NCBI GenBank assembly: GCA_963969495.1
Contig: OZ018318.1
Span: 94,951,413 to 95,015,412 of the forward strand
Length of the DNA stretch: 64,000 nt
Direction of reading: 5' to 3'
Source: Ceratothoa steindachneri
Taxonomy: Eukaryota > Arthropoda > Malacostraca > Isopoda > Cymothoidae
The notes under the pieces were generated by a model. It had not been told where the DNA came from. It did not search any database and was given only the letters and a program-made list of their open reading frames with translations. The translations under genes were made by a program, and so were the position numbers. Every line of letters starts with the position of its first letter. Position 1 is the stretch's first letter. This document shows, piece after piece, positions 44,770-56,739 of the stretch.

Positions 44770-47700
44770 CTAAGCCGCCGCAGCATGAGGGGGATAGGTC
44801 CATGGGAACAGTCGCGGCGCAATGGCACGCAACTTTAAGTTCCCCTCGACCGTCTCCCATCTTCTTTGCCAAGCAGTCCGAAGAGCTGCCCGTATTCCTG
44901 CCATGTAGTCAGTGTGAGGAAGAGCGAAACGCTGGTCCGGTTGCAAAGTCCTCGCGGACTCTTTGGCGCCCTCATCGGCGCGCTCATTCCCCGCAATTCC
45001 TACATGTCCAGGAACCCAGCAGAAGATAATCTCGACATCTGCCCGGCTCGCCAAAACCGTGGCGTCACGGATTTCGCGAACCAGGGGATGCCGAGATTCC
45101 AATGCCCCGAGAGCACTCAGGGCGCTTTGTGAGTCGCTATAGATCACAATCCGGTCTCCGAACCGGGCACGTCGCGTAATCCTCCGTACCGAGTGGTGTA
45201 TTGCCACCAGCTTGGCAGTGAAGACAGACGCAGTGCCTGGTAGAGCCCCGCTGACTTCAAACAGAGGGGATACGGCGTGGAAGCCGACCCCCTCTTGGGA
45301 CTTGGAGCCATCCGTATACACTGGCATGGTACCAGCGTGACACGATGTGTGCTCCAAAAAGGTCGAACGCAATACTCCCAGTGCAGTACCAGCTTTGGGA
45401 GCAGAGGCGTGGCGACACATAGCCAAATGTGGTACCCTCCAGGGTGGCGTCCTGGGCAGAACCAGGGGCGCCACCGGCCCGAGAGCTATATCTACCTCTC
45501 GAAGGAGTTTCCTGGCCCTAAACCGGAAGGGCTTAGGGTATGACTGGCGTCTCTCGGCCGCATAGGCACCATCGAGATCAGCTGCGGATGCAGTGAGAGC
45601 TGTTGGTGACTGAGTGAGTCGCCGCGGTCGCGCGTACAGGCGAGTGATGCACTGCACGCGGCGCAGAGCGCGGGGCATCTCCCCAGCATCGACCAACAGG
45701 CTCTCAATGGGGGAAGTGCGGGAGGCACCGGTCGCGAGGCGAAGGCTGGTGTGGTGGATTGAATCCAACTTCCGCAATAAACGCTCGGCTGCGGATGCAT
45801 AAAACTCGCATCCGTAGTCGAGCTTCGAGCGAACAAAGGATCGATAAAAAAGTAAGGCGCTAGCCCTATCAGCGCCCCAAGCGCTGAACGTCACGGAACG
45901 GAGAATGTCCATGGCGCGGGTACAAGAGACCCTAAGGCTGCGAATATGAGCCTCCCAGGTGAGGCGTCGGTCGAATACAAGACCAAGGAAACGGTGCGAC
46001 TCAACCACATCCAGGCGCACCCCATTAAGAAACAAATCTGGGTCGGGGTGAAGCCGTGGATAGCGGCAGATGTGCACCACCTTGGTCTTGGCCAAAGAAA
46101 ACCGAAATCTGTGCGCTTCGGCATAGCGAGAGACGCGGTTTAATGACTGCTAAATTAGAGGCTCCAGATTTGGCATCTGGCCGCGCCAAAAGAGATCGAA
46201 AGGTCGTCCACGTAGAGCGTAGCGAGGAAATCTTCTGGCATCACCGAGGTGATGCCGTTGATGCTCAGGGCAAAGAGTGTGACACTGAGGACACTTCCCT
46301 GCGGGACACCCTCTTCCTGCTACTTTGGAGCAGAGAGGGCTCCCCCCACCCGCACGCGGAATCGACGATCTCGCAAAAATTCAGATATAAACATTGGGAG
46401 GCGTCCCCTCGCCCCCTTCGTGTGGAGAGTCTCCATGATACCGTATCGCCATGCGGTATCATAGGCCTTCTCCAGATCAAAAAACACCGTGGCGTACTAC
46501 TGTCTACGAAGGAAAGCCTCGCAAACGGCACTTTCCAGTCGGAGCAGAGCATCTAACATTTACCAATTTCTCCATCAACTTGCACACGCAAGAGGTTAGA
46601 GAGATTGGGCGGAAACCGGTCGGAGTAGAGTGATCTCTCCCCGGCTTGCGAAAGGCGAGCACAGTAGCGATTCGCCAGGAGTCTAGGAGAAGACCTTCCA
46701 CCCAGATCCTGTTGAACAGATCTAACAGAAAGGCCATGCCTCGCTCACCCAGGTGTCGAAGCATGGCGTACGGGACATCGTCACACCATGGGCGGTGTCC
46801 GCGCACGAAGCGAGAGCGGAACGCAACTCACTCACAGTAAACTTGTCGTTGAAGGGTTCTCCGCCTCTGGAGGTAAAGTTCAGCCGGCGGCCTTCCGCGA
46901 CATCACGACGTGCATTGAATGTTGGCGGAGCAGCATCACGGCTAGAAAATGCGGAGAAAGCGGTCGCTAAGGATTCCGCCACGGACGCGGGGTCCGAGAT
47001 TGCGGTCCCATTCTCCTGGAGAACGGGAGGGGGGTCCTGTGAGAACTTGCCCCGAATCCTTTTGACTCGCTTCCACACCTTAGCTAAAGGGGTCTTCCCG
47101 TTAAGTGAAGACACGTATGCCCGCCAAGAAGAGCGGCGGGCGTGCTTCGAAATATACCGGAACCTAGCCCTAGCCCGACGAAATTCAGCGACAGGGAAAT
47201 CGTTTGGGCGGCGCTTATAGCTCATGTAGGCATAACTCTTCTGTTTGAGGGCCGTCTCACACTTGGCCGACCACCATGGGAGTGGTCGGAGTGCAAAACG
47301 GCCAGACGTCCTAGGAATAGTAGTCAGGCCCACGGCGATGAGGTTGCCGGAGAAGAACTCAACGGCCTCATCTACCGACCTAAACTCCTCGACTGAGATA
47401 GAGAATTCAGTCATTTCCTGAAATGCAGGCCACCGCGCCCGCGTTAAGCATCACCGACTTGGTCTCTCAGGCGGCAGTTGCCCTGAAAATGATATTTGAA
47501 TGGGAAAGTGATCACTACCATGAAGGTCATCGACCACCCCCCAATCAAAATCAAGCTGTGCATCCGAAGAGCACAAAGATAGGTCAAGGCAAGAAAATGA
47601 AGTGGTTCGCGGACAGTGATGCGTAAACTCATCCACGTTTAGGACACCCATCTCAAGCTCTTCGATCAGATCGGCAAGGACTTGTCCCCTGGGATTTATG

Positions 47701-48176
47701 GAGTAATCTCCCCAGAGAGGATGCCCGCCGTTCAGATCTCCAAGCAAGAGATAGGGCCTCGGCAACCGTGCCACGACGCGGCGGAAGTCCCCCGCGTCGA
47801 AGTCAGCTGACGGGGGAATGTACGCAGAAATGATAGTATACCTCCTATACAGGTGCAGCTGCACAGCATCTGCCTGAAAAGAGGTATCTAAAGAGAAAGG
47901 AAGAACGGAGACATCATGCCGGGTGTAAACCGCGCATCCCCCAGCCGGGCCATCCCGCGGTGGTGGGGTCGCAAGACCCTTATACCCCGGGAGGGCCGGC
48001 AGGGGGCACGCGCCTAGCATGGTCTCCTGCAAAAAAATAGCTAGCGGGGAACGGGACGAGGCGAGCATCCGCAGCTCCTCCCAGTTGGCCCGGAGTCCAC
48101 GGCAATTCCATTGAAGGAATATGCCCTACAGGCCTAGCTCGGAGGAGACACAGGGGCCCTCCTCGAATTGAAGACC
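44770..48176 (-). pseudogene. Inner element ORF2: endonuclease, RT, RNase H
   Basis: From the N-terminus on the minus strand: APE-type endonuclease (FLQWNCRGLRANWEEL, LQETMLGACPL, LLGDLNGGHPLWGD, GSDHFPIQI; 47451-48130). The linker and RT follow: WWSAKCETALKQK and RARARFRYISKHARRSSWRA in 46722-47414, RKPGRDHSTPTGFRPISLTS in 46504-46806, FFDLEKAYDTAW near 46470, and LYVDD with the codons at 46203-46214. The last open block (44770-46095, 441 codons) has HRFLGLVFDRRLTW, RNase H YTDGS (Asp262 of the block), IYSDSQ (Asp321) and GNERADEGAK (Asp374). The catalytic Glu is replaced by Lys (FTAKLVAI, residue 295, codon 45211-45213). An 81-bp deletion at about 46552 removes sequence between RT motifs, and a stop lies near 48130. 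The enzyme makes cDNA at a nicked target in intact relatives; this copy cannot. Confidence 0.9.
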
Positions 48177-50589
48177 CTCACGGGAATGGCCGTACGCTTC
48201 CCGGGGGCAGAACCCTGGGTGCTGTTGGCCGGACAAAGCGCTGGAGGCGCTGTCGCCTTCAAGGACTTATTGGGGGAGGTTGGGCTTGCCATGCGAGTCT
48301 TTTCCTCCTTCCGCCTCGAAACCTTAGGCGGGCACTGCGGCTTGGGAGGCGGAGGGGCCTCGTTTCGAGGAACCACCGTCTCCGAGCCACTCGCTCCACC
48401 TCGGAGCGTGGGCGAAGGAGCCGAAGCTCCTTTGTTGCTGTCCTCCTTTCGGGGGACAGCTTTAGGTACCCCTGAAGATGGCCTAGCGACCATCTTTAGG
48501 GGTGTTGCCTCCTGTGAGTCTAACGACTCGGTGGAGGCGCGTGGCCGTTTCGCCTTACGGGAAACGGTCCCGCTGGGGGAAGAGGGGGGGGAGCCCTGGT
48601 TGTAGCCGGGGCAGGGTATGAACCCTTTTTGCCGCCAGCTTTACCAGGGGAGCGCCCGGGTTGGGTAGAGCCCGCAGAAGGGCTCAGAATGGGCGCGGAA
48701 ACAAACGTGCTCGTTGGCCTGGATGGGCCAGGAGCAGAGGGTGCCTTGCTAACTATTGAGGCATATGACGTCCCAGGCAGAGCCGGGCGCGCCAGGACCA
48801 AGTCCTTTGCCTCGCGGAATGAAAGTCGATCCTAGGCCTAAACGGCCAGGATTTCTTTCTTAAGGAGATATGCACCACATTGCTTCGAAGAAGCAGGGTG
48901 CGGCTCTCCGCAATTGACACACTTGGCCACACACGATTTGGACTTATCGTGTGCGACCTTGGAGCAATTTACACAGACTTCGGGTGACCCCGATTTTGCA
49001 CGTCTACATGATCGATTCGTATGGCCGAAGCGGTGACAGTAATAGCACCGCCGCGGCAGTGGCACGAATGCCTTCACGCGGTAGCGGTACCAACCGGCAC
49101 GCACCGACTCAGGGAGCTTGTCACAGTCGAACGTGACGAAGAGTGTAGGGGTGGGTCTCGAGGCCCCTCCCTGTTTTCTCATCACACGTTCGACCTTGAC
49201 CACCCCATGGTCGGCCAGCTCTAGGGTGATGTCTTCAATGGAGTAGTCAACTTGTTCCCTCGCATAAACTACTCCTTTCACAAAGTTCATGGTAGAGTGC
49301 GGCGTCATACTTACCAGGGTGCCATGAAGTGTCCGAAGAGCACTTATCTTGGCCGCCTCGGCGGGATTCGCCGCATTCGCCAGAAGGCTCCCGTCCGAGA
49401 AACGGGTTACCTTCGGCTCTCTACCAATTGCACTAGCTAATCCTCTCCTCTGATGGATCATGTTGCCCTTGGGCAACATGGTGCCATCAGTGGAGCGAAT
49501 AACGAGGAAGCGCTTGAAGCCAGCGGGCTCGAAAACGCCAGGTAACCTCTGAATTAGGGGCACCGATGTCATCGAGGCTCCGCCCTGTGCATTCTTGGTG
49601 TTAGTCTTAGTCAGGGGCTCCGCACACGAGGGGGTAGAGGGGCCGGATGTGCCGATCTTGGCTTGGTCGCCTACCAAAGTGGCAGCAGACCCATCCGTCC
49701 TCGCAGCCCCCGCGGATGGAGAGGAGCCCCAAGTCTTCTTCGTCTTTTTAGTCTTTTTACTATTTTTCTTTTTAGGAGAGGAGGGCGGGGAATGAACCCG
49801 CTTCTCACCTCCGCCGGCAGAAGCCCCCATGCCAGATGGGCCGGCCTCAGACAGGTCCCTCTCTGAAATGGAGAAGGTCCTGGTCGTCGTAGGGGCACCT
49901 GTCGGAGGAGATCCCTCCCCTCCTTTTACTGCCTCGGAGCCTTCGGCCGTTTGAGGGGGACCTTGCATAGGGGCGGATTCGGGTTCGGTGCTTGGCGCCG
50001 AGCCCGGATTCCCCCCCATGGAAGGCCCTACCATCTGAGACTGGGTCTCCTCAAGGACCATGTCTATCACAGGAGGGGCCTCCAGTTGTCCATCCCCTCC
50101 CAGGACATCGCAGGTCCCCTTGGCAGTGTCACCAGTCTTGTGTGGGGAGACACAGGCCTTGACCCCAGCAAGGTTTAAAATTCTTGCCAGCAGGTCTTTT
50201 GAGGGAAGCGACCGAAGGGGCCTGGCTTTCCTCTCCCCCCTAAGGGGGTTTGCCCTACCGAGCCGCTTGCACAAGGGGCGGTCGGCAATGGGCTGCCTGC
50301 TGGCTTTCTTGGCAGTCCCCTTAGAAAGCAAAGGAGGGACTGCCGCTGGAGATAGGGAAGTGCCCGAAAGCACCTCCAGAGAAGCGGGTGAGGGGGAGTC
50401 CCCTACACCCGTAAGCGTAGGAGAGGAGTAAGCCTCCTCTCCGGTTAAAGAATTATGGAGGGTCCCTTGCGCAAGCACCAGGGGGGGGACCTCCATTTTC
50501 TCGGTGGAGCTGCCCGAGGGCGGCTCCGTTGATTTTCTTGGGGAAGTTGGGGGTTGGGTTTTTTTGTTTTTTGTGTCATACATGGGCAT
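48134..50589 (-). pseudogene. Inner element ORF1 (RNA-binding, gag-like)
   Basis: The ATG at 50587-50589 opens 583 codons (48838-50589). A ~340-residue Pro/Ser/Gly-rich part with a Lys run (KKKNSKKTKKTKKT) comes first. An RRM-like region follows (FLVIRSTDGTMLPKGN, VTRFSDGSLLANAANP, STMNFVKGVVYAREQ). Then come three knuckles at about residues 515-571: CYYCHRFGHTNRSC, CVNCSKVAHDKSKSC and CVNCGEPHPASSKQC. The reading ends with two TAG codons where relatives have Gln (AVQAQD). Open reading continues in frame to a G-run near 48585 and then, shifted, through 48134-48493. The intact ORF1 was thus about 820 residues and overlapped the ORF2 start by about 40 codons. ORF1 proteins of this type coat the element RNA. 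Confidence 0.9.
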
Positions 50590-51113
50590 GGTTACCCTCT
50601 TTTTAATACGGGACGCAATAGCTCATCACCTCTCGCAGTTGCCCGCACTGCGAGAGGTGCTTACTAGCCCGGCAGAGCCAGGCGCCGCCATTCGGGACCA
50701 CCCCTCCCGCCTGGTGGCCTGGCAGTCCATCGGCATGGCGGCTCCACCTTGGACACGGCGTAAAATTGATAGAATGTGAAGAGGAGAGGAAAGGGGATGT
50801 GAGAAAGGTATGGGTGGGGATGAAGCAGGTTGTTAAAAAACCCCATCCCAAACCGGAGCTGAGGGGTTAGGGAACAATGTCCCCTCTCCCCCCAGCCCCG
50901 ATCCGGGGTGGGTGGCTTGAGAAGAAGGTCAGCATCTACCCTGTGAAATTAAAGGCTGACCAGAGAAAGTTGTGGGAGAGGTTGTATGAAAAGCGACGAG
51001 GTAGGGGAGAAATCGAGCTATCTGAAGGAAAGAAGAGAGGCTAAGCTGGGGCCGGACGGAACGCTGGATCCCGTCAGCACGGCGGCCAGGATGGCAAATC
51101 GCCGCGCCCCTTA
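50590..51113 (-). promoter_or_regulatory. Family N 5' UTR with presumed internal promoter
   Basis: About 0.5 kb of noncoding sequence between the ORF1 ATG and the 5' terminus, conserved in all long copies (16835-17294, 56266-56739, 62631-63158). Non-LTR elements carry an internal promoter here. The terminus CCCCGTAAGGGG (minus strand) is a short palindrome in the outer and middle copies; the inner copy lacks the first G/C run. Confidence 0.5.
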
Positions 51114-51127
51114 CTCCAAAAAGGTCG
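51114..51127 (+). repeat. TSD of inner element, right copy
   Basis: CTCCAAAAAGGTCG after the element's 5' terminus (GCCGCGCCCCTTA), leading back into middle-element ORF2. Confidence 0.92.
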
Positions 51128-54034
51128 AACGCAATACTCCCGGCGCACTACAAGCTTTAAGAACAGAGGCGTGGCGACACATAGCCAAATGTGGTACCCT
51201 CCAGGGTGGCGTCCTGGGCGGAACTAGGGGCACCACCGGCCCGAGAGCTATATCTACCTCTCGAAGGAGTTTCCTGGCCCTGAACCCAAAGGGCTTAGGG
51301 TATGACTGGCGTAGCTCGGTGGCATAGGCACCATCGAGATCAGCTGCAGATGCATAAGAGCTGTTGGCGACTGAGGGAGGCGCCGGGCTCGCGCGTACAG
51401 GCGAGTGATGCTCTCCACGCAGCGCAGAGCGAGTGGCATGTTTCCAGCATCGACCAACAGGCTCTCAATGGGGGAAGTGCGAAAGGCACCGGTCGCAAGG
51501 CGAAGGCCGGTGTGGTGGATCGAATCCAACTTCCGCAATAAACGCTCGGCTAACGACGCATAAACCTCGCATCCGTAGTCGAGCTTCGAACGAACAAAGG
51601 ATCGATAAAAAAGCAGCGCCCCAAGTGCTGAACGTCACGAAACGGAGAATGTCCATGGCGCGGGTACAAGAGACCCTAAGGCTGCAAATATGAGCCTCCC
51701 AGGTGACGCGTCGGTCGAATACAAGACCAAGGAAACGGTGCGACTCAATCACTTCCAGGCGCACCCCATTAAGAAAAAAATCTGGGTCGGGGTGAAGCCG
51801 TGGATAGCGGCAGAGGTGCACCACAGTAGTCTTGGCCAAAAAAAATCGAAACCGGTGCGCTTCGGAATAGCGAGAGACGCAGGTTCAATGCCTGTTCGAG
51901 TCGACGCTCCAGAGTTGGCATCTGGGCCGCGCCAAAAGAGATCGAAAGGTTGTCCACGTAGAGCGTAGCGAGAACATCTTTCGGCAGCACCGAAGTGATG
52001 CCGTTGATGCTCAGGGCAAAGAGTGTGCAACCGAGGACACTTTCCTGCGGGACACCCTCTTCCTGCTCCTCTGGGACGGAGAGAGCTACCCCCACCCGTA
52101 CGCGGAATCAACGATCTCGCTAAAATTCAGATATAAACATTGAGAGGCATCCACTTGCCCCCATCGTGTTGCGAGTCTTCATGATACCAAATCCCCCTGC
52201 GGTATCATAGGCCTTCTTAAGATCAAAAAACACCGTAACGTTTTGCTGTCTACGAAGGAAAGCCTCGCAGAAGGCATTTTCCAGTCGGAGCAGAGCATCC
52301 GACGTGGAGTGGAACTTACGGGAGTCACACTGTGCAGAAGAGAGATGGCCTCCGCTGTCCAGGAAATAGGCTAATCTAACATTTACCAATTTCTTCATCA
52401 ACTGGCACACGCAAGAAGTTAGAGAGATTTGGCGAAAACCAGTCGGATAGAGTGATCTCTTCCCGGCTTGCGAAAGGCGAGCACAGTAGCGATTTGCCAA
52501 AAGTCTGAGAGAAGACCTTCCACCCAGATCCTGTGAAACAAATCTAACAGAAATTTTATACCACGCTCACCCAGGTGTCGAAGCATGGCGTACTGCACCT
52601 CTTCCGGACCATGAGCGGTGTCCGCGCACGAAGCGAGAGCGGAACGCAACTCACTCACAGTAATCTTGTCGTTGAAGGGTTCTCCGCCTCTTGAGATGAA
52701 GTCCAGGCGGCGGCCTTCCGGAACGTCACGACGTGCATTAAATGCTGGCGGAGCAGCATCACGGCTAGAGAATGCGGAAAAAGCAGGCGCTAAGGATTCC
52801 GCCACGGACGCGGGGCCTGAGATTGCGGTCACATTCTCCTGGAGAACGGGAGGGGGGTCCTGCGAGAACTTGCCCCGAATCCTTTTGAATTGCTTCCACA
52901 CATCAGCTAAAGGGGTCTTTCCGTTAAGTGAAGACACGTATGCCCGCCAAGAAAAGCGGCGGGCGTGCTTTGAAATATAGCGGAACCTAGCCCTAGCCCG
53001 ACGGAATTCAGCGACAGTGAAATCGTTCGGGCGGCGCTTATAGCGCAAGTAGGCATAACGCTTCTGTTTAAGGGCCGTCTCACATTTGGCGTGCAAATGG
53101 CTAGACGTCTTAGGAATAGTAGTCAGGCCGACGGCAATGAGGTTGCCGGAGCAGAACTCAATGGTCTAATCCCCTAACCGATACTACTCGACTGAGATAG
53201 AGAATTCAGCCACTTCCTGAAATGCAGGCCACCGCGCCCGTGCGAAGCACCACCGAGGTGGTCTCTCAGGCGGCAGGTGCCCTGAAAATGATATTTGAAT
53301 GGGAAAGTGATCACCACCGTGGAGGTCATCAACCACCTCCCAATCAAAATCAGACTGTGCATCCGAAGAGCACAAAGATAGGTCGAGGCAAGAAAATGAA
53401 GCGGTTCTCGGACAGTGATGCTTAAACTCATCCACGTTTAGGACACCCATCTCAAGCTCTTCGATCAGATCGGCAAGGACTTGTCCCCTGGGATTTATGC
53501 AGTAATCTCCCCAGAGAGACAGTCTGCCGTTCAGATCGCCAAGCAAGAGATAGGGCCTCGGCAACCGTGCCACGACGCGGCGGAAGTCCCCCGCGTCGAA
53601 GTCAGCTGACGGTGGAATGTACGCAAAAATCAGAGTTACCTCCTATCCAGGTGCAGCTACACAGCCACTGCCTGAAAGCAGGTATCTAGAGAGAAAGGAA
53701 AAACGGAGACATCATGCCAGGTGTGAACCGCGCATCCCCCAGCCGGGCCATCCCGCCGTGGTGGGGTCGCAAGACCCTTATACCCCGGAAGGGCCGGCAG
53801 GGGGCACGCACCTATCATGGTCTCCTGCAAAACGATAGCTAACGGGGAACGGGATGAGACGAGCCTCCGCAGCTCCTTCCAGTTGGCCCGGAGTCCACGG
53901 CAATTCCATTGAAGTAATATGCCCTCCAGGCCTAGCTCGGAGGAGACGCGGGGGCCCTCCTCGAACTGAAGACCCTCACGGACATGGCCGTACGCTTCCC
54001 GGGGGCAAAACCCAGAGCGCTGTTGGCCGGACAA
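51128..54034 (-). pseudogene. Middle element ORF2 (RT and endonuclease part)
   Basis: Endonuclease: REAYGHVREGLQFEEGP leading to LLQWNCRGLRANWKEL and VLQETMIGACPLPALPGYKG (53657-54034), then LLGDLNGRLSLWGD and GGDHFPIQI (53184-53573). The region before the GDH motif has lost a Ser present in the inner copy (GSDHF). RT blocks are 52419-53096, 52120-52500 (VFFDLKKAYDT) and 51769-52095, which holds LYVDN (codons 51949-51960) where the inner copy has LYVDD. The second catalytic Asp is therefore Asn. An extra benefit of this copy is that it keeps the 81 bp (around 52290-52370) deleted from the inner one. Frameshifts separate all blocks. Confidence 0.87.
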
Positions 54035-56265
54035 AGTGCTGTAACCTTCGAGGACTTATTGGGGGAGGTTGGGCTTGCCATGCCAGTCTTTTCCCCCCTC
54101 CGCCTCGAAACCTTAGGCGGGCGTTGCGGCTTCGGAGGCAGGGGGCCCTCTTTTCGAGTAACAACCGTCTTCGAGCCACTCGCTTCACCTCGGGGCGTAG
54201 GCGAAGGCGTCGAAGCTCCTTTGTTGCTGTCCTCCTTTCGGGGAACAGCTTTAGGAATCACGGAAGATGGCCTAGCGACCATCTTCAGGGGTGTTGCCTC
54301 CTGTGAGTCTAACGACTCGGTGGAGGCGCGTGGCCGTTTCGCCTTACGGAAAACGGTCCCGCTGGGGGAAGAGGTTGGAGCTCTGGTTTTAGCCTGGGCT
54401 GGGTATTAACCCTTTTTGCCGCCAGCTTTACCAGGGGAGCGCCAGGACCAAGTCCTTAGCCTCACGGAATAAGAGTCGATCCTGAGCCTAGATGGCCAGG
54501 ATTTCTTTCTCAAGGAGATATGCATCACATTGCTTCAAAAAGCAGGGTGCGGCTCTTTACAATTGACACACTTAGCCACACACGATTTGGACTTATCGTG
54601 TGCGACCTTGGAGCAGTTTACACAGACTTCGGGTAACCCCGACTTTGCATGTCTACATGAGCGATTCGTATAGCTGAAGCGGTGACAGTAATAGCATCGC
54701 CAAAGCATTCGCACGAATGCCTTCACGCGGTAGTGGTACCAACCCGCACGCACCGACTCAGGGAGCTTGTCACAGTCGAACGTAATGAAGAGTGTAAGGG
54801 TTCGGTCTCGAGGCCCCTTCCTGTTTTCTCATCACACGTTGGACCTTGACCGCCCCATGGTCGGCCAGCTCTAGAGGGATATCCTCAATGAAGTAGTCAA
54901 CGAGTTCCCTCGCATAAACTACTCCTTTCACAAAGTTCATCGTAGAGTGCGGCGTCACACTCACCGGGGTGCCATTGAGTGTCCGAAGAGCACTTATCTT
55001 GGCCGCCTCGGTGGGATTTGCCGCATTCGCCAGAAGGCTCCCGTCCGAGAAACGGGTTACTTTCGGCTCTCTACCAATTGCATTAGCTAATCCTCTCCTC
55101 TGATGGATCATGTTGCCCTTGGCCAACATGCTACCATCAGTGGTTTGAATAATGAGGAAGCGCTTGAAGCCAGCGGTTTTGAAAACTCCAGGTAACCTGT
55201 GAATGAGAGGTATTGATGTTATCGAGGCTCAACCCTGTTCACTCTTGGTCTTAGTCATAGTCAGGGGATCCGGATGTGCTGATCTTGGCTTGGTCGCTTG
55301 CCAAAGTGGCAGCAGACCCATCCGTCCCCGTAGCCCCCGCGGATGGAGAGGAGCCCCAAATCTTCTTCATCTTTTCGGTCTTTTTCTTCCTTTTCTTTTT
55401 TGGAGAGGAGGGCGTGGAATGAACCCGCTTTTCACTCCCGCCGGTAGAAGCCCCCAGGCCAGATGGACCGGCCTCAGCCAAGTCCTTCTCCGTAATCGAG
55501 AAGGTCCTGGTGGTCGCAGGGGCATCATCCGGAGGAGATCCCTCCCCTCCTTGTACTGCCTGAGAATCCCCAGCCGTTTGAGGAGGACCTTGCATAGGGG
55601 CGGATTCGAAATCAGTGCTTGGCGCCCAGCGCGGATTTTGCCCCAAGAAAGGCTCTACCGTCTACGGCTGGTTTTCCTCAAGGACCATGTCTATTACAGA
55701 AGGGGCCACCAGTTGGCCATGCCCTTCCAGCACATCGCAGGTCCCCTCGGCAGCGTCATAAGTCTTTAATGGGGAGACACAGGCCTTGACCCCGGCAAGG
55801 TTTAATACTCTTGCCAGCAGGTCTTTTAAGGGAAGCGACCGAAGGGGCCTGGCTTCTTTATCCCCCCTAAGGGGGTTTGCCCTACCAAGCCGCTTGCACG
55901 AGGGGCGGTCGGCAATCGGCTGCCTGCTGGCTTTCTTGGCAGTCCCCTTAGAAAGCAAAGGTGGGACTGCCGCTGGAGATAGGGAGGTGCCCGAAAGCAC
56001 CTCCAGAGAAGGGAGTGAGGGGGAGTCCCCTGCACCCGTAGGCGTAGGAGAGGAGTAAGCCTTCTTTCCGTTTAAGAAGTATGGAAGGTCCCCTGCGCAA
56101 GCACAGAAAGGGGACCTCCATCTTTTCTGTGGAGCTGCACGAGGGCGGCTCAGTTGTTTTAGGGGGAATTAAGGAGAGGTGTTTATTTTTTTGCATCATT
56201 GCGCATGGTGACCCTTTTTGTTTTAAGGTACGCAATCGCTCACCACATCTTGCAGTAGCCTGCAC
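53932..56265 (-). pseudogene. Middle element ORF1, broken
   Basis: Open blocks 55948-56265, 55662-56000, 55251-55646, 54770-55129, 54535-54753 and 53932-54282 follow the ORF1 order. Knuckle 1 is CYYCHRFSYTNRSC, where His is replaced by Tyr (GH to SY), so zinc binding there is likely lost. Knuckle 2 (CVNCSKVAHDKSKSC) is kept. A frameshift lies near 54765 between the RRM-like part and the knuckles. Confidence 0.85.
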
Positions 56266-56739
56266 TGCATGAGGTGCTTACAGGCCTGGCAGAGCCAGGC
56301 GCCGTCATTCGGGACCACCCCTCTCACCTGGTGGCCTGGCAGTCCATCGGCATGGCGGCTCCACCTTGGACACGGCTTAAAATTGATAGAATGTGAAGAG
56401 GAGAGGAAAAGGGATGTGAGGAAGGTATGGGTGGGGATGAAGCAGGTTTTCAAAAAATACCCATCCCGAAGCGGAGCTCAGGGGTTAGGGAACAATGTCC
56501 CCTTCCACCTCAGGCCCCGATCCGGGGTGGTTGGCTTGAGAAGAAGGTCAGCATCTACCCTGTGAAAATTAGAGGCTGACCAGAGAAGGTTGTGGGAGAG
56601 GTTGTATAAAAAGCAACGAAGTTGGGGAGAATTTGGGCTATCTGAAGGAAGGAAGAGAGGCTAAGCTGGGGCCGGACGGAGTGCTGGATCCCGTCAGCAC
56701 GGCGGCCTGGATGTCAAATCGCCGCGCGCCTTACGGGGT

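Larger units (their letters stand above)
44303..51113 (-). mobile_element. Inner family N element, near full length
   Basis: 6.8 kb on the minus strand with both ends and a perfect 14-bp TSD: 3' UTR 44303-44769, ORF2 44770 to about 48176, ORF1 48134-50589 and 5' UTR 50590-51113. It is the youngest and least damaged of the three. It still contains a stop near the ORF2 start (CTGTAG near 48130), an 81-bp RT deletion at about 46552, frameshifts near 46140 and 46790, two stops in ORF1 and a frameshift at a G-run near 48585. Confidence 0.9.
51128..56739 (-). mobile_element. Middle element, 5' piece
   Basis: Continues the middle element after the inner insertion: the second copy of the tandem duplication to 51565, the rest of ORF2 to 54034, ORF1 53932-56265 and 5' UTR 56266-56739, ending TTACGGGG. 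ORF1 has lost about 130 bp near 54440 relative to the inner element, between short GCGCC matches. Confidence 0.88.

Noticed and set aside
44866..45132. Plus-strand open frames antisense to family N ORF1 and ORF2 (also 46753-47220, 52618-52980, 58671-59270)
   Set aside because: They mirror GC-rich coding sequence on the opposite strand and show no conserved motif.
48838..50589. Longest open frame (583 codons) as a possible host gene
   Set aside because: Homologous, collinear copies lie at 53932-56265, 60200-62630, 15037-16834 and about 25600-27740 in the same element context, so it is retroelement ORF1.
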